40,035 nt of DNA from Paracoccaceae bacterium. GTDB taxonomy: Bacteria; Pseudomonadota; Alphaproteobacteria; Rhodobacterales; Rhodobacteraceae. The DNA lies in assembly GCA_003354145.1 (NCBI GenBank), contig PIVL01000007.1, positions 1 to 40,035 on the forward strand, read 5' to 3'. Position 1 is the first letter of the stretch, and each line of letters starts with the position of its first letter. Under the pieces are notes generated by a model that had not been told where the DNA came from, searched no databases, and was given only the letters and a program-made list of their open reading frames with translations. Positions 26,209 to 35,313 of this stretch are shown in pieces. A program made the translations under genes and the position numbers.

Positions 26209-26554
26209 TGAGTGTTTTCCTCCCACGGTAACTATTCGCGACGCGACGCGCACTTGTTGGAGTATAGGAACACATTTATCATTCTGAAACCAGAACTGAT
26301 AGAAAAAGTTTCTTTTTTTCAGCCTCTTGGCTTAAAAACTCCTATTCCGCTCAACTAAACTGTTCGTTTTTGTAGATTATGTTGGCCTGACTCAGCGTTA
26401 AACCAGCGTGAAAACTCTAATGATTCGCAGCCACTCCCGCAGGACAAAAGGCTATTAACCACCTGCATGTTTCCGTAACTTTGCACGAAGATAACAGAAT
26501 ACGGCGGCTCCATTTCAGGGCCCCACCACTGCATATCCATTGCTATGATTGGAA
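26209..26554 (-). other. Leader/promoter region of ihfB, no gene supported
   Basis: This 346-bp stretch between the rpsA terminator and ihfB is AT-rich compared with its surroundings. A -10-like TATACT (minus strand, 26266-26261) lies 53 bp before the ihfB start and could drive it, although no good -35 is apparent. A 61-codon minus-strand frame at 26355-26540 has no family resemblance or ribosome site and I do not call it. An untranslated leader or small RNA remains possible. Confidence 0.4.
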
Positions 26555-26590
26555 TAAAAAAGGCCCCGGAGCAAAATTGCTGCGGGGCCC
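26555..26590 (-). terminator. Intrinsic terminator of rpsA
   Basis: On the minus strand a GC-rich stem (GGCCCCG pairing with CGGGGCC, extended by AGCAA/TTGCT) is followed by a run of six T. It lies 31 bp after the rpsA stop. This is the clearest Rho-independent terminator in the window and separates rpsA from ihfB. Confidence 0.9.
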
Positions 26591-26621
26591 TTACTCAGAC
26601 TAAATCTGAATTCTTATCGGA

Positions 26622-28304
26622 TCACTCATCGTCGCCTTTAAGCGCAGCACCCAGAATGTCACCCAGCGACGCGCCCGAATCAGAGCTGCCATATTGTGCG
26701 ACGGCTTCTTTTTCTTCAGCAATCTCGCGGGCTTTGATCGACAGGCCCAAGCGACGGGTTTTGCTGTCCACGTTGGTTACGCGCGCGTCAACTTTGTCGC
26801 CAACCGAGAACCGGTCAGGGCGTTGTTCGGCACGGTCACGCGACAGGTCCGAACGACGGATGAAGGATTTCATACCTTCATACTCAACTTCGATTCCGCC
26901 ATCTTCGATCGCAGTCACATTGACTGTGATGATCGAACCACGCTTAACGCCGCCAACGGCTTCGGCAAACTTGTCACCACCGAGGGCTTTGATCGACAGC
27001 GAAATACGCTCTTTCTCGACGTCCACTTCGGAGACAACGGCCTGAACCATGTCACCTTTGCGGTAGTTTTGAATGGCCTCTTCGCCACGCTCGTCCCAGC
27101 TTAGGTCGGACAGGTGAACCATGCCATCGATGTCGCCTTCCAGGCCAATGAACAGACCGAATTCGGTGATGTTCTTGACTTCGCCTTCGACTTCCTTGCC
27201 CTCAGGATGTGTTTCTGCAAACACTTCCCATGGGTTGCGCATGGTCTGTTTCAGACCAAGGGACACGCGGCGTTTGGCACCGTCAATATCCAGAACCATG
27301 ACTTCGACTTCCTGGCTGGTCGAAACGATCTTGCCGGGATGTACATTTTTCTTGGTCCATGACATTTCCGAAACGTGAACCAGACCTTCGACACCTGGCT
27401 CAAGTTCAACAAATGCACCGTAATCGGTGATGTTGGTCACACGGCCAGTGTGAGTCGTGTTAAGCGCATATTTGGCAGCGACCAGATTCCATGGATCTTC
27501 TTGCAACTGCTTCATACCAAGGCTGATACGATGGGTTTCCTTGTTGATCTTGATGACCTGTACTTTGACAGTTTCACCGATCGCCAGGATTTCGGACGGG
27601 TGGTTAACCCGACGCCATGCCATGTCAGTGACGTGCAACAGGCCGTCAACACCGCCCAGATCAACAAACGCACCGTATTCGGTGATGTTCTTGACCACAC
27701 CGTCAACGGTGTCACCCTCTTTGAGCTTGGCAATGATTTCAGCGCGCTGTTCGGCACGTGATTCTTCAAGTATCGCACGACGCGACACAACAATGTTGCC
27801 CCGGCGACGATCCATTTTCAGAACCTGGAACGGCTGCTTAAGACCCATCAATGGGCCCGCGTCACGCACTGGGCGCACATCAACCTGCGAGCCGGGAAGG
27901 AACGCAACCGCACCGCCAAGATCAACAGTAAAGCCGCCTTTGACCCGGCCAAAGATTGCGCCTTCGACGCGCTGCTCATCGGCATAGGCTTTTTCAAGGC
28001 GATCCCAGGCTTCTTCACGACGGGCCATTTCACGCGAAACAACGGCTTCGCCGCGGGAGTTTTCAACCTGACGCAAGAAGACTTCGACCTCATCGCCAAC
28101 AGCGATTTCAGGTGCTTCTCCGGGATTTGCGAATTCTTTCAGATCAACGCGGCCTTCCATTTTATAGCCGACGTCGATGATGGCTTGTCCCGCTTCGATT
28201 GCGATGACTTTACCTTTGACAACTGATCCCTCTTCGGGAGTGTCCATTTCGAAGCTTTCGTTCAGGAGGGCTTCGAATTCCTCCATAGATGTGTCTTGAG
28301 CCAT
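26622..28304 (-). CDS. rpsA: 30S ribosomal protein S1
   Basis: S1 recruits mRNA to the ribosome. The 560-residue protein contains six S1 RNA-binding domains; the clearest units begin GDTVDGVVKNITEYGAFVDL, GRVTNITDYGAFVEL and GEVKNITEFGLFIGL. I use MAQDTSMEEFEALL as the start; the frame stays open 43 codons upstream without protein-like sequence. The ribosome site is weak, as is usual for rpsA, which is autoregulated at translation in many bacteria. A leader of about 200 bp (28305-28533) precedes it. In this window an aldo/keto reductase lies between it and cmk. Confidence 0.98.
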   Translation of the reverse strand: MAQDTSMEEFEALLNESFEMDTPEEGSVVKGKVIAIEAGQAIIDVGYKMEGRVDLKEFANPGEAPEIAVGDEVEVFLRQVENSRGEAVVSREMARREEAWDRLEKAYADEQRVEGAIFGRVKGGFTVDLGGAVAFLPGSQVDVRPVRDAGPLMGLKQPFQVLKMDRRRGNIVVSRRAILEESRAEQRAEIIAKLKEGDTVDGVVKNITEYGAFVDLGGVDGLLHVTDMAWRRVNHPSEILAIGETVKVQVIKINKETHRISLGMKQLQEDPWNLVAAKYALNTTHTGRVTNITDYGAFVELEPGVEGLVHVSEMSWTKKNVHPGKIVSTSQEVEVMVLDIDGAKRRVSLGLKQTMRNPWEVFAETHPEGKEVEGEVKNITEFGLFIGLEGDIDGMVHLSDLSWDERGEEAIQNYRKGDMVQAVVSEVDVEKERISLSIKALGGDKFAEAVGGVKRGSIITVNVTAIEDGGIEVEYEGMKSFIRRSDLSRDRAEQRPDRFSVGDKVDARVTNVDSKTRRLGLSIKAREIAEEKEAVAQYGSSDSGASLGDILGAALKGDDE

Positions 28305-28533
28305 TAGGGTCTCGGTTTCCTTTATAACGTGTTTCGGGCCAGGCGGTTGTCTCCGCCGGTCTTTCAGTTTCAATTGGTCTTTCGCGTTGAATTCGGCATG
28401 AAAAACGAACAAGGGCCGGAAGACCGACCCCACTCACATTCCTCATCCGCAACTGTTTTCGCCGCTTGGACAGGCTGCCTATAGGCGAGAATCCCTCTGC
28501 TGGCAAGTCAAAAGCCCGTAGAGACCCTTTGGA

Positions 28534-28755
28534 TTAACATGCAAATGCCGATGATAGTCTGATCCGGCCCTCGGCTTCGCTGGTGACGCTGGCGAAAAAC
28601 TGCTCTGGCTTCGCGTCTAGATGTTCAACCAGAAGAATTGGGGGTGCGTCCGAAACACCGGACTTCCCCAAATAGACGTGCCTTTGCGGTGCCAGCTCTG
28701 CCGTTTCGGTCCAATCCGAAACAGCTTCTAGCAATACCTTTCTGGTCCGATCCAC
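28534..28755 (-). CDS. Possible small protein downstream of the aldo/keto reductase
   Basis: A frame of up to 73 codons starts with GTG inside the end of the aldo/keto reductase gene and ends before rpsA. It reads as plausible protein (VSDWTETAELAPQRHVYLGK, PPILLVEHLDAKPEQFFASV) with normal codon use, and no competing frame explains the region. No family is recognised and the start is unsure: the GTG lacks a ribosome site, and the TTG seven codons later has AAAGG only two bases before it. Treat as hypothetical. Confidence 0.4.
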   Translation of the reverse strand: MDRTRKVLLEAVSDWTETAELAPQRHVYLGKSGVSDAPPILLVEHLDAKPEQFFASVTSEAEGRIRLSSAFAC

Positions 28756-29726
28756 TGATCTGCAGTGTACCGGTCACCGTGCGCCCAACCAACTGGCAGC
28801 ACCTTATCGATTGCCGCCAGATCATCGCTCGACAGGGACAAATTCATTCCTGTAGCCAGTTCGCGGAAATGGGTAACGGACCGGGTGCCGGGGATAGGGA
28901 TGATCTGCTTGCCCTGATGCAACAACCAAGCGATGGCCAACCCTGCCGTCGGGGTTCCCATATCTGCTGCCAGTTTACGAAATCCATCTGTGATCCGCAT
29001 ATTTGCCGACAGGTTCGGCTCTTGAAAACGAGGGTTGCCTGAAAGGAAAGCCAAGTCAGAAATGGCAGCAGGCGTTAGCGGATTGTCCGTCAAAAAAGAG
29101 CGGCTCACAGGAGAGAACGCGACCAATGCCGTGCCAAGCTCTGCACAGGCTTGCACCAAACCCAATTCAGGAGAACGCGTCGCCAGTGAATATTCGGACT
29201 GCACGGCCGCTATGTGATGAACGGCTGATGCGCGTCGCAGGTTACTGGGGGCGATTTCAGAAAAGCCGATGGCGCGGGTTTTGCCGGATTTGACCAGACG
29301 AGCCAGATTTTCGGTGGCATCTTCTATCGGCATAGAGGCATCTCGGCGGTGGACATAGAACAGATCGACGTGATCGATTCCCATCCGCGACAGGGATTTA
29401 TCCAATTCCGCCTCTAGATGATCGGCTGAGTTATCAAAGAACCGCTCACCTTCCGGTGTCCGAGTGATCCCAGCTTTGGTGGCAATATGAAAACCGTCAC
29501 GCGCCGCTGGGTTGGCCGCAAAATACGCCCCAATCGCTGTTTCTGAACGCCCTGCACCATAGACATTTGACGTGTCAATATGAGTCACACCCAGTTCAAT
29601 CGCGGTATCAAGAATGGCATAACTGGCTGCATCCGTGGTTGGCCCATAGAATTCGGAAAACGACATGGCACCGACGCCCATTGGTGAAATCTGCGGACCA
29701 TCCCGGCCCATTTGACGTAGTTTCAT
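28728..29726 (-). CDS. Aldo/keto reductase
   Basis: This 332-residue NADPH-dependent oxidoreductase of the (beta/alpha)8 type carries the catalytic tetrad: Asp and Tyr in HIDTSNVYG, Lys in IATKAG and His in FYVHRRD. The cofactor region IPIPGTRSVTHFREL is near the C-terminus. It resembles the YajO/general stress AKR group; substrate is unknown. It lies between cmk (15 bp upstream) and rpsA, genes that are often direct neighbours, so it looks like a later insertion in the order. Confidence 0.92.
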   Translation of the reverse strand: MKLRQMGRDGPQISPMGVGAMSFSEFYGPTTDAASYAILDTAIELGVTHIDTSNVYGAGRSETAIGAYFAANPAARDGFHIATKAGITRTPEGERFFDNSADHLEAELDKSLSRMGIDHVDLFYVHRRDASMPIEDATENLARLVKSGKTRAIGFSEIAPSNLRRASAVHHIAAVQSEYSLATRSPELGLVQACAELGTALVAFSPVSRSFLTDNPLTPAAISDLAFLSGNPRFQEPNLSANMRITDGFRKLAADMGTPTAGLAIAWLLHQGKQIIPIPGTRSVTHFRELATGMNLSLSSDDLAAIDKVLPVGWAHGDRYTADQWIGPERYC

Positions 29727-29741
29727 GTCGTGATACCCTTA

Positions 29742-30362
29742 TCAGAGTGGTAGACGTCTAGCGGAAACCGCAACAATAGCCGCTGAAATCGCATCTGCAA
29801 TGCTCATTTCCGACGTGTCAATTTGCACCGCACCCTCGGCCGGTTTCAACGGAGCCAAGGCACGGTTCATGTCACGTTCATCTCGTGCCTTCACATCAAC
29901 CAATACCTCTTGGAGTGTCACATCATGCCCAGTTTCGACTAGCTCCAGCCAGCGGCGATGGGCACGGTTTTCGGCACTGGCCGTCACAAACAGTTTGGCC
30001 TCGGCTTGTGGGCAAATCACCGTGCCGATGTCACGCCCATCCAGAACGGCACCACCAGCACGACGCGCAAAGGCACGTTGGAAATCGACCAAAGCGGCGC
30101 GAACTTCGGCAATGACTGCAACCTTTGACGCGGCTTGTGCCACTTCGGGCGTGCGCAGGTTTTCAGCCGACAAGTCGTCGGCTTGCAGCGCTAGCGCCGC
30201 AGCAATCGGTTCAATTCCAATCAGAGTTTTGGCTCCGACGACACGATAAAGTAAACCGGTGTCCAGATGAGCAAACCCGAAATGTGCAGCAACTGCTTTG
30301 GATATTGTGCCTTTGCCTGATGCGGCAGGGCCATCAACAGCAATGGTAAAAGGGGCGGTCAT
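29742..30362 (-). CDS. cmk: (d)CMP kinase
   Basis: The 206-residue kinase phosphorylates CMP and dCMP to the diphosphates. The P-loop is GPAASGKGT (10-18), followed by HLDTGLLYR and [11 protein letters not shown], the nucleotide-binding blocks of the family, and the lid RDERDMNR. Its start overlaps the stop of the upstream membrane-protein gene by 4 bp (ATGA), so it is translationally coupled in the aroA operon. Confidence 0.96.
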   Translation of the reverse strand: MTAPFTIAVDGPAASGKGTISKAVAAHFGFAHLDTGLLYRVVGAKTLIGIEPIAAALALQADDLSAENLRTPEVAQAASKVAVIAEVRAALVDFQRAFARRAGGAVLDGRDIGTVICPQAEAKLFVTASAENRAHRRWLELVETGHDVTLQEVLVDVKARDERDMNRALAPLKPAEGAVQIDTSEMSIADAISAAIVAVSARRLPL

Positions 30363-30874
30363 TTTGTCACCCAGCGTTTGATCCCCGCAAGGATCAATCC
30401 GCCCAGCACGACAACCATTGCGATTCCTGTTGAGACCGATTTGACCACTGTGGCTTTGCTGGCGAGGCTTGCTAATCTGTCTGGTACCGGTTCGGTATAT
30501 TCAAGCATCAGGGCGACAAATGTGTTTTCAGTATAGTCGGCCAACATACCGCCCAGAATGAAAATGTACAAAATACCCCTCAACCGCCAGTCTGCGATCA
30601 ACGCAGACACGGCTCCGGCCAGTACAATTGCGAGAACCAAAGGATAAAGAAGATCCAACTGAGCCTGAGGCCCTAGATAAAGCGCGCGTCCTTTGTCCCC
30701 CAAAGCTGCCAGAAAACTGCGCGCTTCATCCGGAGAATAGCCCATAGGTCGCATATCAAACGGCACCAGCCCTGCGGCATCTGCGCGAATGCCGGGTAAT
30801 GTCCAGGTCAGCATGGTTAGATAGATCGCCAAGGTTACAGCAAAGACGATCCAATATGCGATTTTGCGGGGCAT
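30359..30874 (-). CDS. Membrane protein of unknown function between aroA and cmk
   Basis: The 171-residue product has four hydrophobic segments, at about 5-25, 76-93, 98-115 and 143-163, and a loop of about 50 residues after the first helix containing [25 protein letters not shown] do not recognise a named family, though similar proteins lie between aroA and cmk in related genomes. The start overlaps the aroA stop by one base (TGATG) and the stop overlaps the cmk start by four, so translation of all three is linked. I chose MPRKIAYW because a longer frame upstream would lie wholly inside aroA. Confidence 0.82.
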   Translation of the reverse strand: MPRKIAYWIVFAVTLAIYLTMLTWTLPGIRADAAGLVPFDMRPMGYSPDEARSFLAALGDKGRALYLGPQAQLDLLYPLVLAIVLAGAVSALIADWRLRGILYIFILGGMLADYTENTFVALMLEYTEPVPDRLASLASKATVVKSVSTGIAMVVVLGGLILAGIKRWVTK

Positions 30875-32226
30875 CAGCCTGTGGTCCGGTCCAACTGAGC
30901 GCCCAAATCGGCCATCAGCGGTTCGAAAATCGGAAAGGACGTGGCGATTGGCGTGCCATCGTCCAGCGATATAGGATTCTGCGAGGCCATGCCTGCAATC
31001 ATGAACGACATGGCAATCCGGTGGTCCAGGTGGCTGACGCAGGTGGCTCCGCCGGGCATTCCGCCCGGGCCCATGCCCGTAACGGCCCACCAATCCGGTC
31101 CATCCTCGACCGTGACACCACAGGCGCGCAGACCAGATGCCATTGCCTCGATCCGATCGCTTTCCTTGACGCGCAGCTCTTTGACGCCAGCCATCATTGT
31201 CTGGCCTGTGGCGTGGGACGCTACAACCGACAGGACCGGATATTCGTCGATCATGCTGGCGGCCCGATGGGGCGGTACTTCGATGCCTTTCATGTTGGGC
31301 GAATATCGTGCACGCAGGTCAGCCACCGGCTCGCCACCTTCTGTGCGTTCATTTTCATAAGTCAAATCAGCACCCATTTCGCGCAATGTAGTGAACAGTC
31401 CTATGCGCGTTGGATTTAGGCCAATTCCGGGCACCAGAACGTCCGATCCGGGCACAATCAATGCCGCACAAACCGGAAAGGCGGCACTGGACGGATCACG
31501 CGGAACAGCAATGGTTTGCGACTTCAGTTCGGGCTGGCCAGTCAAAGTGATGACCCGGCCTGCGTTAGTCTCTTCGGTAGTGATGGTTGCGCCAAAACCG
31601 GCCAGCATTCGTTCAGTGTGATCGCGCGTTGCTTCTTTTTCGACAACAACCGTCTTGCCGGGCGTGTTCAGACCAGCAAACAGGACGGCGGACTTCACCT
31701 GTGCAGATGGCACAGGCACCTTGTAATTCACAGGTACGGGATTTTCTGCACCAACGATGGTCATCGGCAAACGACCCCTTGCGCGGCCCACAGTCCTTGT
31801 GCCGAACAAAGCCAGCGGGTCAGTGACCCGCGCCATTGGGCGGCTGTTCAGGCTGGCGTCACCTGTAAAAGTCGCGGTAATCGGGCAGGTTGCCATTGCG
31901 CCCATGATCAGGCGCACACCGGTGCCGGAATTGCCGCAGTCAATGACCTGATCAGGTTCGGCAAAGCCACCCACACCAACGCCAAACACTGACCAGTTGC
32001 CTTCACCGTGATCCGTTACCTCAGCCCCGAATGCACGCATAGCACGGGCCGTATCCAGAACGTCTTCGCCTTCAAGCAGGCCGGAAATCTTGGTTTCTCC
32101 AACCGCCAAAGCACCCAGGATCAGCGATCGGTGCGATATGGATTTGTCGCCGGGCACTTGGGCCACGCCGGTTAACGGACCGCTTGGAGAAGATCGCATC
32201 GGGATCGGAGTGCCGTGGCCGGACAT
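30874..32226 (-). CDS. aroA: 3-phosphoshikimate 1-carboxyvinyltransferase (EPSP synthase, class II-like)
   Basis: The 450-residue enzyme joins shikimate 3-phosphate and phosphoenolpyruvate in the shikimate pathway. [10 protein letters not shown] (25-34) and [14 protein letters not shown] are typical, and [19 protein letters not shown] resembles the class II enzymes such as that of Agrobacterium CP4. The PEP loop reads GNSGTGVRL (98-106); the CP4 enzyme, from memory, has alanine where this one has Gly 101. AAAGGA precedes the ATG. It is the first gene of the block with cmk. Confidence 0.96.
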   Translation of the reverse strand: MSGHGTPIPMRSSPSGPLTGVAQVPGDKSISHRSLILGALAVGETKISGLLEGEDVLDTARAMRAFGAEVTDHGEGNWSVFGVGVGGFAEPDQVIDCGNSGTGVRLIMGAMATCPITATFTGDASLNSRPMARVTDPLALFGTRTVGRARGRLPMTIVGAENPVPVNYKVPVPSAQVKSAVLFAGLNTPGKTVVVEKEATRDHTERMLAGFGATITTEETNAGRVITLTGQPELKSQTIAVPRDPSSAAFPVCAALIVPGSDVLVPGIGLNPTRIGLFTTLREMGADLTYENERTEGGEPVADLRARYSPNMKGIEVPPHRAASMIDEYPVLSVVASHATGQTMMAGVKELRVKESDRIEAMASGLRACGVTVEDGPDWWAVTGMGPGGMPGGATCVSHLDHRIAMSFMIAGMASQNPISLDDGTPIATSFPIFEPLMADLGAQLDRTTG

Positions 32227-32290
32227 GGGTATTCCTTTGGTTTAATGTACTTATAGTGGCTTAGCGAATTGGGCCGGGACGGTCCAGACC

Positions 32291-32995
32291 TCAACCTTGT
32301 CTTTGAAACGTCAGATAATGCGGCACACGCCCCTCACGCAGAGCCTTCTGCTCGTACCGGGTCGACAGCCAGTCATCCCATGGTTCACGCCAGTCCGCAG
32401 GACCTTCAGCAAGCCAATCAAATCCGGCTTTGGGCACCTCTTCCAAGGTCTGGCGCACATAATCGGGAATGTCGGTGGCAACGCGCAAAATTGCGCCGGG
32501 TTGCAGAACGCGGGCCAGCGGCAACAGATGCTCGGGCGTCACAAAACGGCGGCGGTGATGACGTTTTTTTGGCCAGGGATCAGGGTAAAGCAAAAAGGCC
32601 CGCGCGATTGAGGCATCCGGCAAAACATCAAACAAATCACGCGCATCACCGGCGTGAACAGCCAGATTGCTGACATTGGCCTGCCGGATTTTGCCCAGCA
32701 ACATGGCGACACCATTGATATAAGGTTCGGCCCCAATGATGCCAACATCCGGGTTGTTTTGTGCCTGATGCACCATATGCTCGCCACCACCAAAGCCAAT
32801 TTCCAGCCAGACGGGTTTTTCCCCAAAACGAGACTTGAGGTCCAGATTGGTGCGATCCGGGTTTTCTTCCCAATTTACAGCACCGGGCGACAAAGCCGCC
32901 AGGTCTTCGTTCAAATAGGTTTTCTGGCTGCGTTTAAGAGTTTTACCCTTAAATCGGCCATAAAAGTTGCGGTGTGGTCGAGTTGGCTGTGTCAT
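32291..32995 (-). CDS. trmB: tRNA (guanine-N7-)-methyltransferase
   Basis: This 234-residue enzyme methylates G46 in the tRNA variable loop. RPHRNFYGR at the N-terminus is typical of alphaproteobacterial TrmB, followed by the SAM-binding EIGFGGGEH and the catalytic region LLYPDPWPKKRHHRRRF. The start at MTQPTRPHR fits the family, although I see no good ribosome site; an ATG 12 codons upstream is an alternative. It is 64 bp from the aroA start on the same strand. Confidence 0.95.
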   Translation of the reverse strand: MTQPTRPHRNFYGRFKGKTLKRSQKTYLNEDLAALSPGAVNWEENPDRTNLDLKSRFGEKPVWLEIGFGGGEHMVHQAQNNPDVGIIGAEPYINGVAMLLGKIRQANVSNLAVHAGDARDLFDVLPDASIARAFLLYPDPWPKKRHHRRRFVTPEHLLPLARVLQPGAILRVATDIPDYVRQTLEEVPKAGFDWLAEGPADWREPWDDWLSTRYEQKALREGRVPHYLTFQRQG

Positions 32996-33044
32996 GGCGC
33001 GCGGTTTAACGCCAGATGCACGCCGGGGCAACGGGTCAGAATGC

Positions 33045-33060
33045 GTGGGTTTTCACCCAC
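33045..33060. repeat. GTGGGT-TTTC-ACCCAC extragenic hairpin
   Basis: A 6-bp perfect stem with a 4-base loop is followed by CCTACGC, in the 187-bp gap between trmB and the SDR gene. The sequence GTGGGTTTTCACCCACCCTACG resembles a short palindrome scattered through many proteobacterial genomes, probably a repetitive extragenic element. Only one copy is visible here. Confidence 0.5.
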
Positions 33061-33182
33061 CCTACGCCTGAACCTGCAAACATTGTCAGTCTTCACATCT
33101 CAGACTAGCATCAAGTCTGGTCGCAATTTCGCTGAGCAGAGCACACTCCGGGTTCAAACTTGGCAAAATCAAAGGACGTATC

Positions 33183-33962
33183 ATGGATCTGAAACTAGCA
33201 GGGCAACATGTACTGGTAACCGGAGCCTCAAAAGGCATCGGCCTTTCCACCGCCGAACATTTTGCACGCGAAGGTGCTCGTGTGACATTGGTTGCCCGAC
33301 GTAAAGACGTTCTGATCCAACGCATTCACGAAATCACCGAATCAACCGGTGCAAAGGTCGATTACATCGTTGCCGATCTCAGCCACGACGCAGGGCGCGA
33401 AAACCTGTTCGCTGCAGCGCCTGACATCGACATTTTGGTCAACAACGCAGGTGCCATCAAGGGCGGATCACTTGAAGACTTGTCCATGGAGGACTGGCGC
33501 AATGGCTTTGATCTAAAATTCTGGGGTTATGTGCATCTGTGCAAGCTATATGTCCCGATGATGACCAAACGTGGTTCTGGCACAGTGATCAACATCATCG
33601 GCATGGGCGGGCGTGCGGTGCGGCCCAGCTATATCGTCGGAGCCGCCGGAAACGCCGCTCTGATCGGATTTACCAATGCCATCGGTGCCTCGACACCCGA
33701 CCACAATGTGCGGGTTTTTGGTATTAACCCGTCGCCGACACTGACAGACAGGATGACTGACCTGCTGAAAGACAAAGCTGTCGCCCAGTTTAGCGATGCC
33801 GGACGCTGGCAAGAACTGATTGACACCAAAGCTTTTCCTTTTGGCCGACCCAAAGCGCCTCAAGAGGTGGCCTCGCTTGCCGTTATGCTGGCCTCTCCCA
33901 ATGTGCATTACCTGTCTGGCACAGTAGTCGATATCGATGGTGGTGGGCGCTGGGCCAAATAG
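33183..33962 (+). CDS. SDR-fold protein with degenerate active site
   Basis: The 259-residue protein has a full SDR Rossmann fold: TGASKGIG (13-20) and NNAG (87-90) are intact, so NAD(P) binding is likely. The usual catalytic Tyr 150 is present, but the lysine four residues later is Ala 154, the serine 13 residues earlier is Asn/Ile, and the catalytic asparagine region reads DLKFWG. YIVGAAGNAALIGFTNAIG appears in a branch of SDR proteins with this same change. It may therefore be a non-classical enzyme or a binding protein. It lies 136 bp upstream of nirK, on the same strand, but is not obviously part of the nitrite module. Confidence 0.88.
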   Translation: MDLKLAGQHVLVTGASKGIGLSTAEHFAREGARVTLVARRKDVLIQRIHEITESTGAKVDYIVADLSHDAGRENLFAAAPDIDILVNNAGAIKGGSLEDLSMEDWRNGFDLKFWGYVHLCKLYVPMMTKRGSGTVINIIGMGGRAVRPSYIVGAAGNAALIGFTNAIGASTPDHNVRVFGINPSPTLTDRMTDLLKDKAVAQFSDAGRWQELIDTKAFPFGRPKAPQEVASLAVMLASPNVHYLSGTVVDIDGGGRWAK

Positions 33963-34018
33963 TTTGAGAGCACGAATAGGCGTGCGCAGATCAATCAAGA
34001 GGATATACAGTGCTAAGG

Positions 34019-34060
34019 TTGTGCCAGAACAAAGAAGACGTGTGTACAACCGATTATGTT
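34019..34060 (+). promoter_or_regulatory. NnrR/FNR-type box and promoter of nirK
   Basis: TTGTG-CCAG-AACAA (34019-34032) fits the TTG-N8-CAA pattern of NnrR/FNR-family sites. A -10-like TATGTT (34055-34060) starts 29.5 bp from its centre, which places the box at -41.5 for a start near 34067, about 32 bp before the nirK ATG. This is the class II activator layout. Confidence 0.8.
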
Positions 34061-34098
34061 ATTAGACGAAATAGACCAACCCTCGGAAAGGATACCCG

Positions 34099-35244
34099 AT
34101 GTTAACACGCAGAGCCACTCTGATGGGAGCTGCCCTTGCGGCCAGTGCCCCTATCGTTCTAGCAAATGCTGCGGCGGCCAAAGCCGATTACCGCGACGGG
34201 ACAGATGCAGATCTGAGCAATATGCCGCGCATCAAGCACAAATTGGTTAAGCCACCTTTTGTACACGAGCATGAGCAGGTTGCCTCAACCGGTCCGCGCA
34301 TCGTTGAATTCGAAATGCAGATCGTCGAAAAAGAAGTGCAGGTCGAAGATGGTGTCTATCTTCAGGCAATGACTTTTCATGGCTCGATGCCGGGTCCGCT
34401 GATGGTGGTTCACGAAGGTGATTATGTCGAACTGACGCTTTATAACGGCCCTGACAACCTGATGCAGCACAACATCGATTTTCACTCTGCGACCGGTGCG
34501 TTGGGTGGCGGTGCACTGACGCTGATCAATCCCGGCGAAAAGGTCACTTTGCGCTTCAAGGCAACCCGCCCAGGGACCTTTGTTTATCACTGCGCCCCTG
34601 GCGGCCCGATGATCCCTTGGCATGTTGTATCCGGCATGTCCGGTGCCATCATGGTTCTGCCCCGCGAAGGCTTGTCGGACCAAAACGGCGACCCGATCAG
34701 TTATGACCGCGTCTATTACATCGGCGAGAATGATTTCTATATCCCCAAAGATGAAAACGGCGAATATATGCGGTTCGCAGATGCTGGCGAAAGCTATGCC
34801 GACACGCTTGAAGTGATGAAGGGGCTAATTCCAACTCACGTCACCTTTAACGGAGCCGTTGGCGCTCTCACCGGAGAAAATTCTTTGACTTCCGAAGTGG
34901 GTGAAAACGTGTTGTTTGTTCACTCGCAGGCCAACCGCGACAGTCGTCCGCACCTGATTGGTGGTCATGGCGATCTGGTCTGGGAAACTGGCAAGTTCAA
35001 CAATGCGCCAGAAGTCGATTTGGAAACCTGGTTCATTCGCGGTGGATCGGCCGGGGCTGCTCTTTATAAGTTCCGACAGCCCGGTGTTTACGCCTATGTG
35101 AACCACAATCTGATCGAGGCTGTGAACCTTGGCGCAACCGCCCACGTCGTGGTCGAAGGCGTCTGGGACAATGACCTGATGGAACAGATCGTGGCTCCGG
35201 TTGAATATGACGAAGCCGTCGAAAGCAGCCCGGCCCTGCCATAG
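34099..35244 (+). CDS. nirK: Copper-containing nitrite reductase
   Basis: This 381-residue periplasmic enzyme reduces nitrite to nitric oxide. The N-terminus [13 protein letters not shown] is a Tat signal. Type 1 copper ligands are His 124, Cys 165, His 175 and Met 180; type 2 ligands are His 129, His 164 and His 336; the active-site Asp 127 and His 285 are also present. The first cupredoxin motif HNIDFH and [18 protein letters not shown] show the class I form. An NnrR-type box lies upstream, and nirV follows 69 bp downstream. Confidence 0.98.
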   Translation: MLTRRATLMGAALAASAPIVLANAAAAKADYRDGTDADLSNMPRIKHKLVKPPFVHEHEQVASTGPRIVEFEMQIVEKEVQVEDGVYLQAMTFHGSMPGPLMVVHEGDYVELTLYNGPDNLMQHNIDFHSATGALGGGALTLINPGEKVTLRFKATRPGTFVYHCAPGGPMIPWHVVSGMSGAIMVLPREGLSDQNGDPISYDRVYYIGENDFYIPKDENGEYMRFADAGESYADTLEVMKGLIPTHVTFNGAVGALTGENSLTSEVGENVLFVHSQANRDSRPHLIGGHGDLVWETGKFNNAPEVDLETWFIRGGSAGAALYKFRQPGVYAYVNHNLIEAVNLGATAHVVVEGVWDNDLMEQIVAPVEYDEAVESSPALP

Positions 35245-35313
35245 GCCCGGCGCATCTGACTTTCCAAAGGGCAGCCATATGGTTGCCCTTTGGCACTTGG
35301 GAAAGGCAGACAA

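Noticed and set aside
26355-26540. A 61-codon minus-strand frame between rpsA and ihfB
   Set aside because: No ribosome site, atypical composition and no resemblance to a family; it lies where a leader or promoter is expected.
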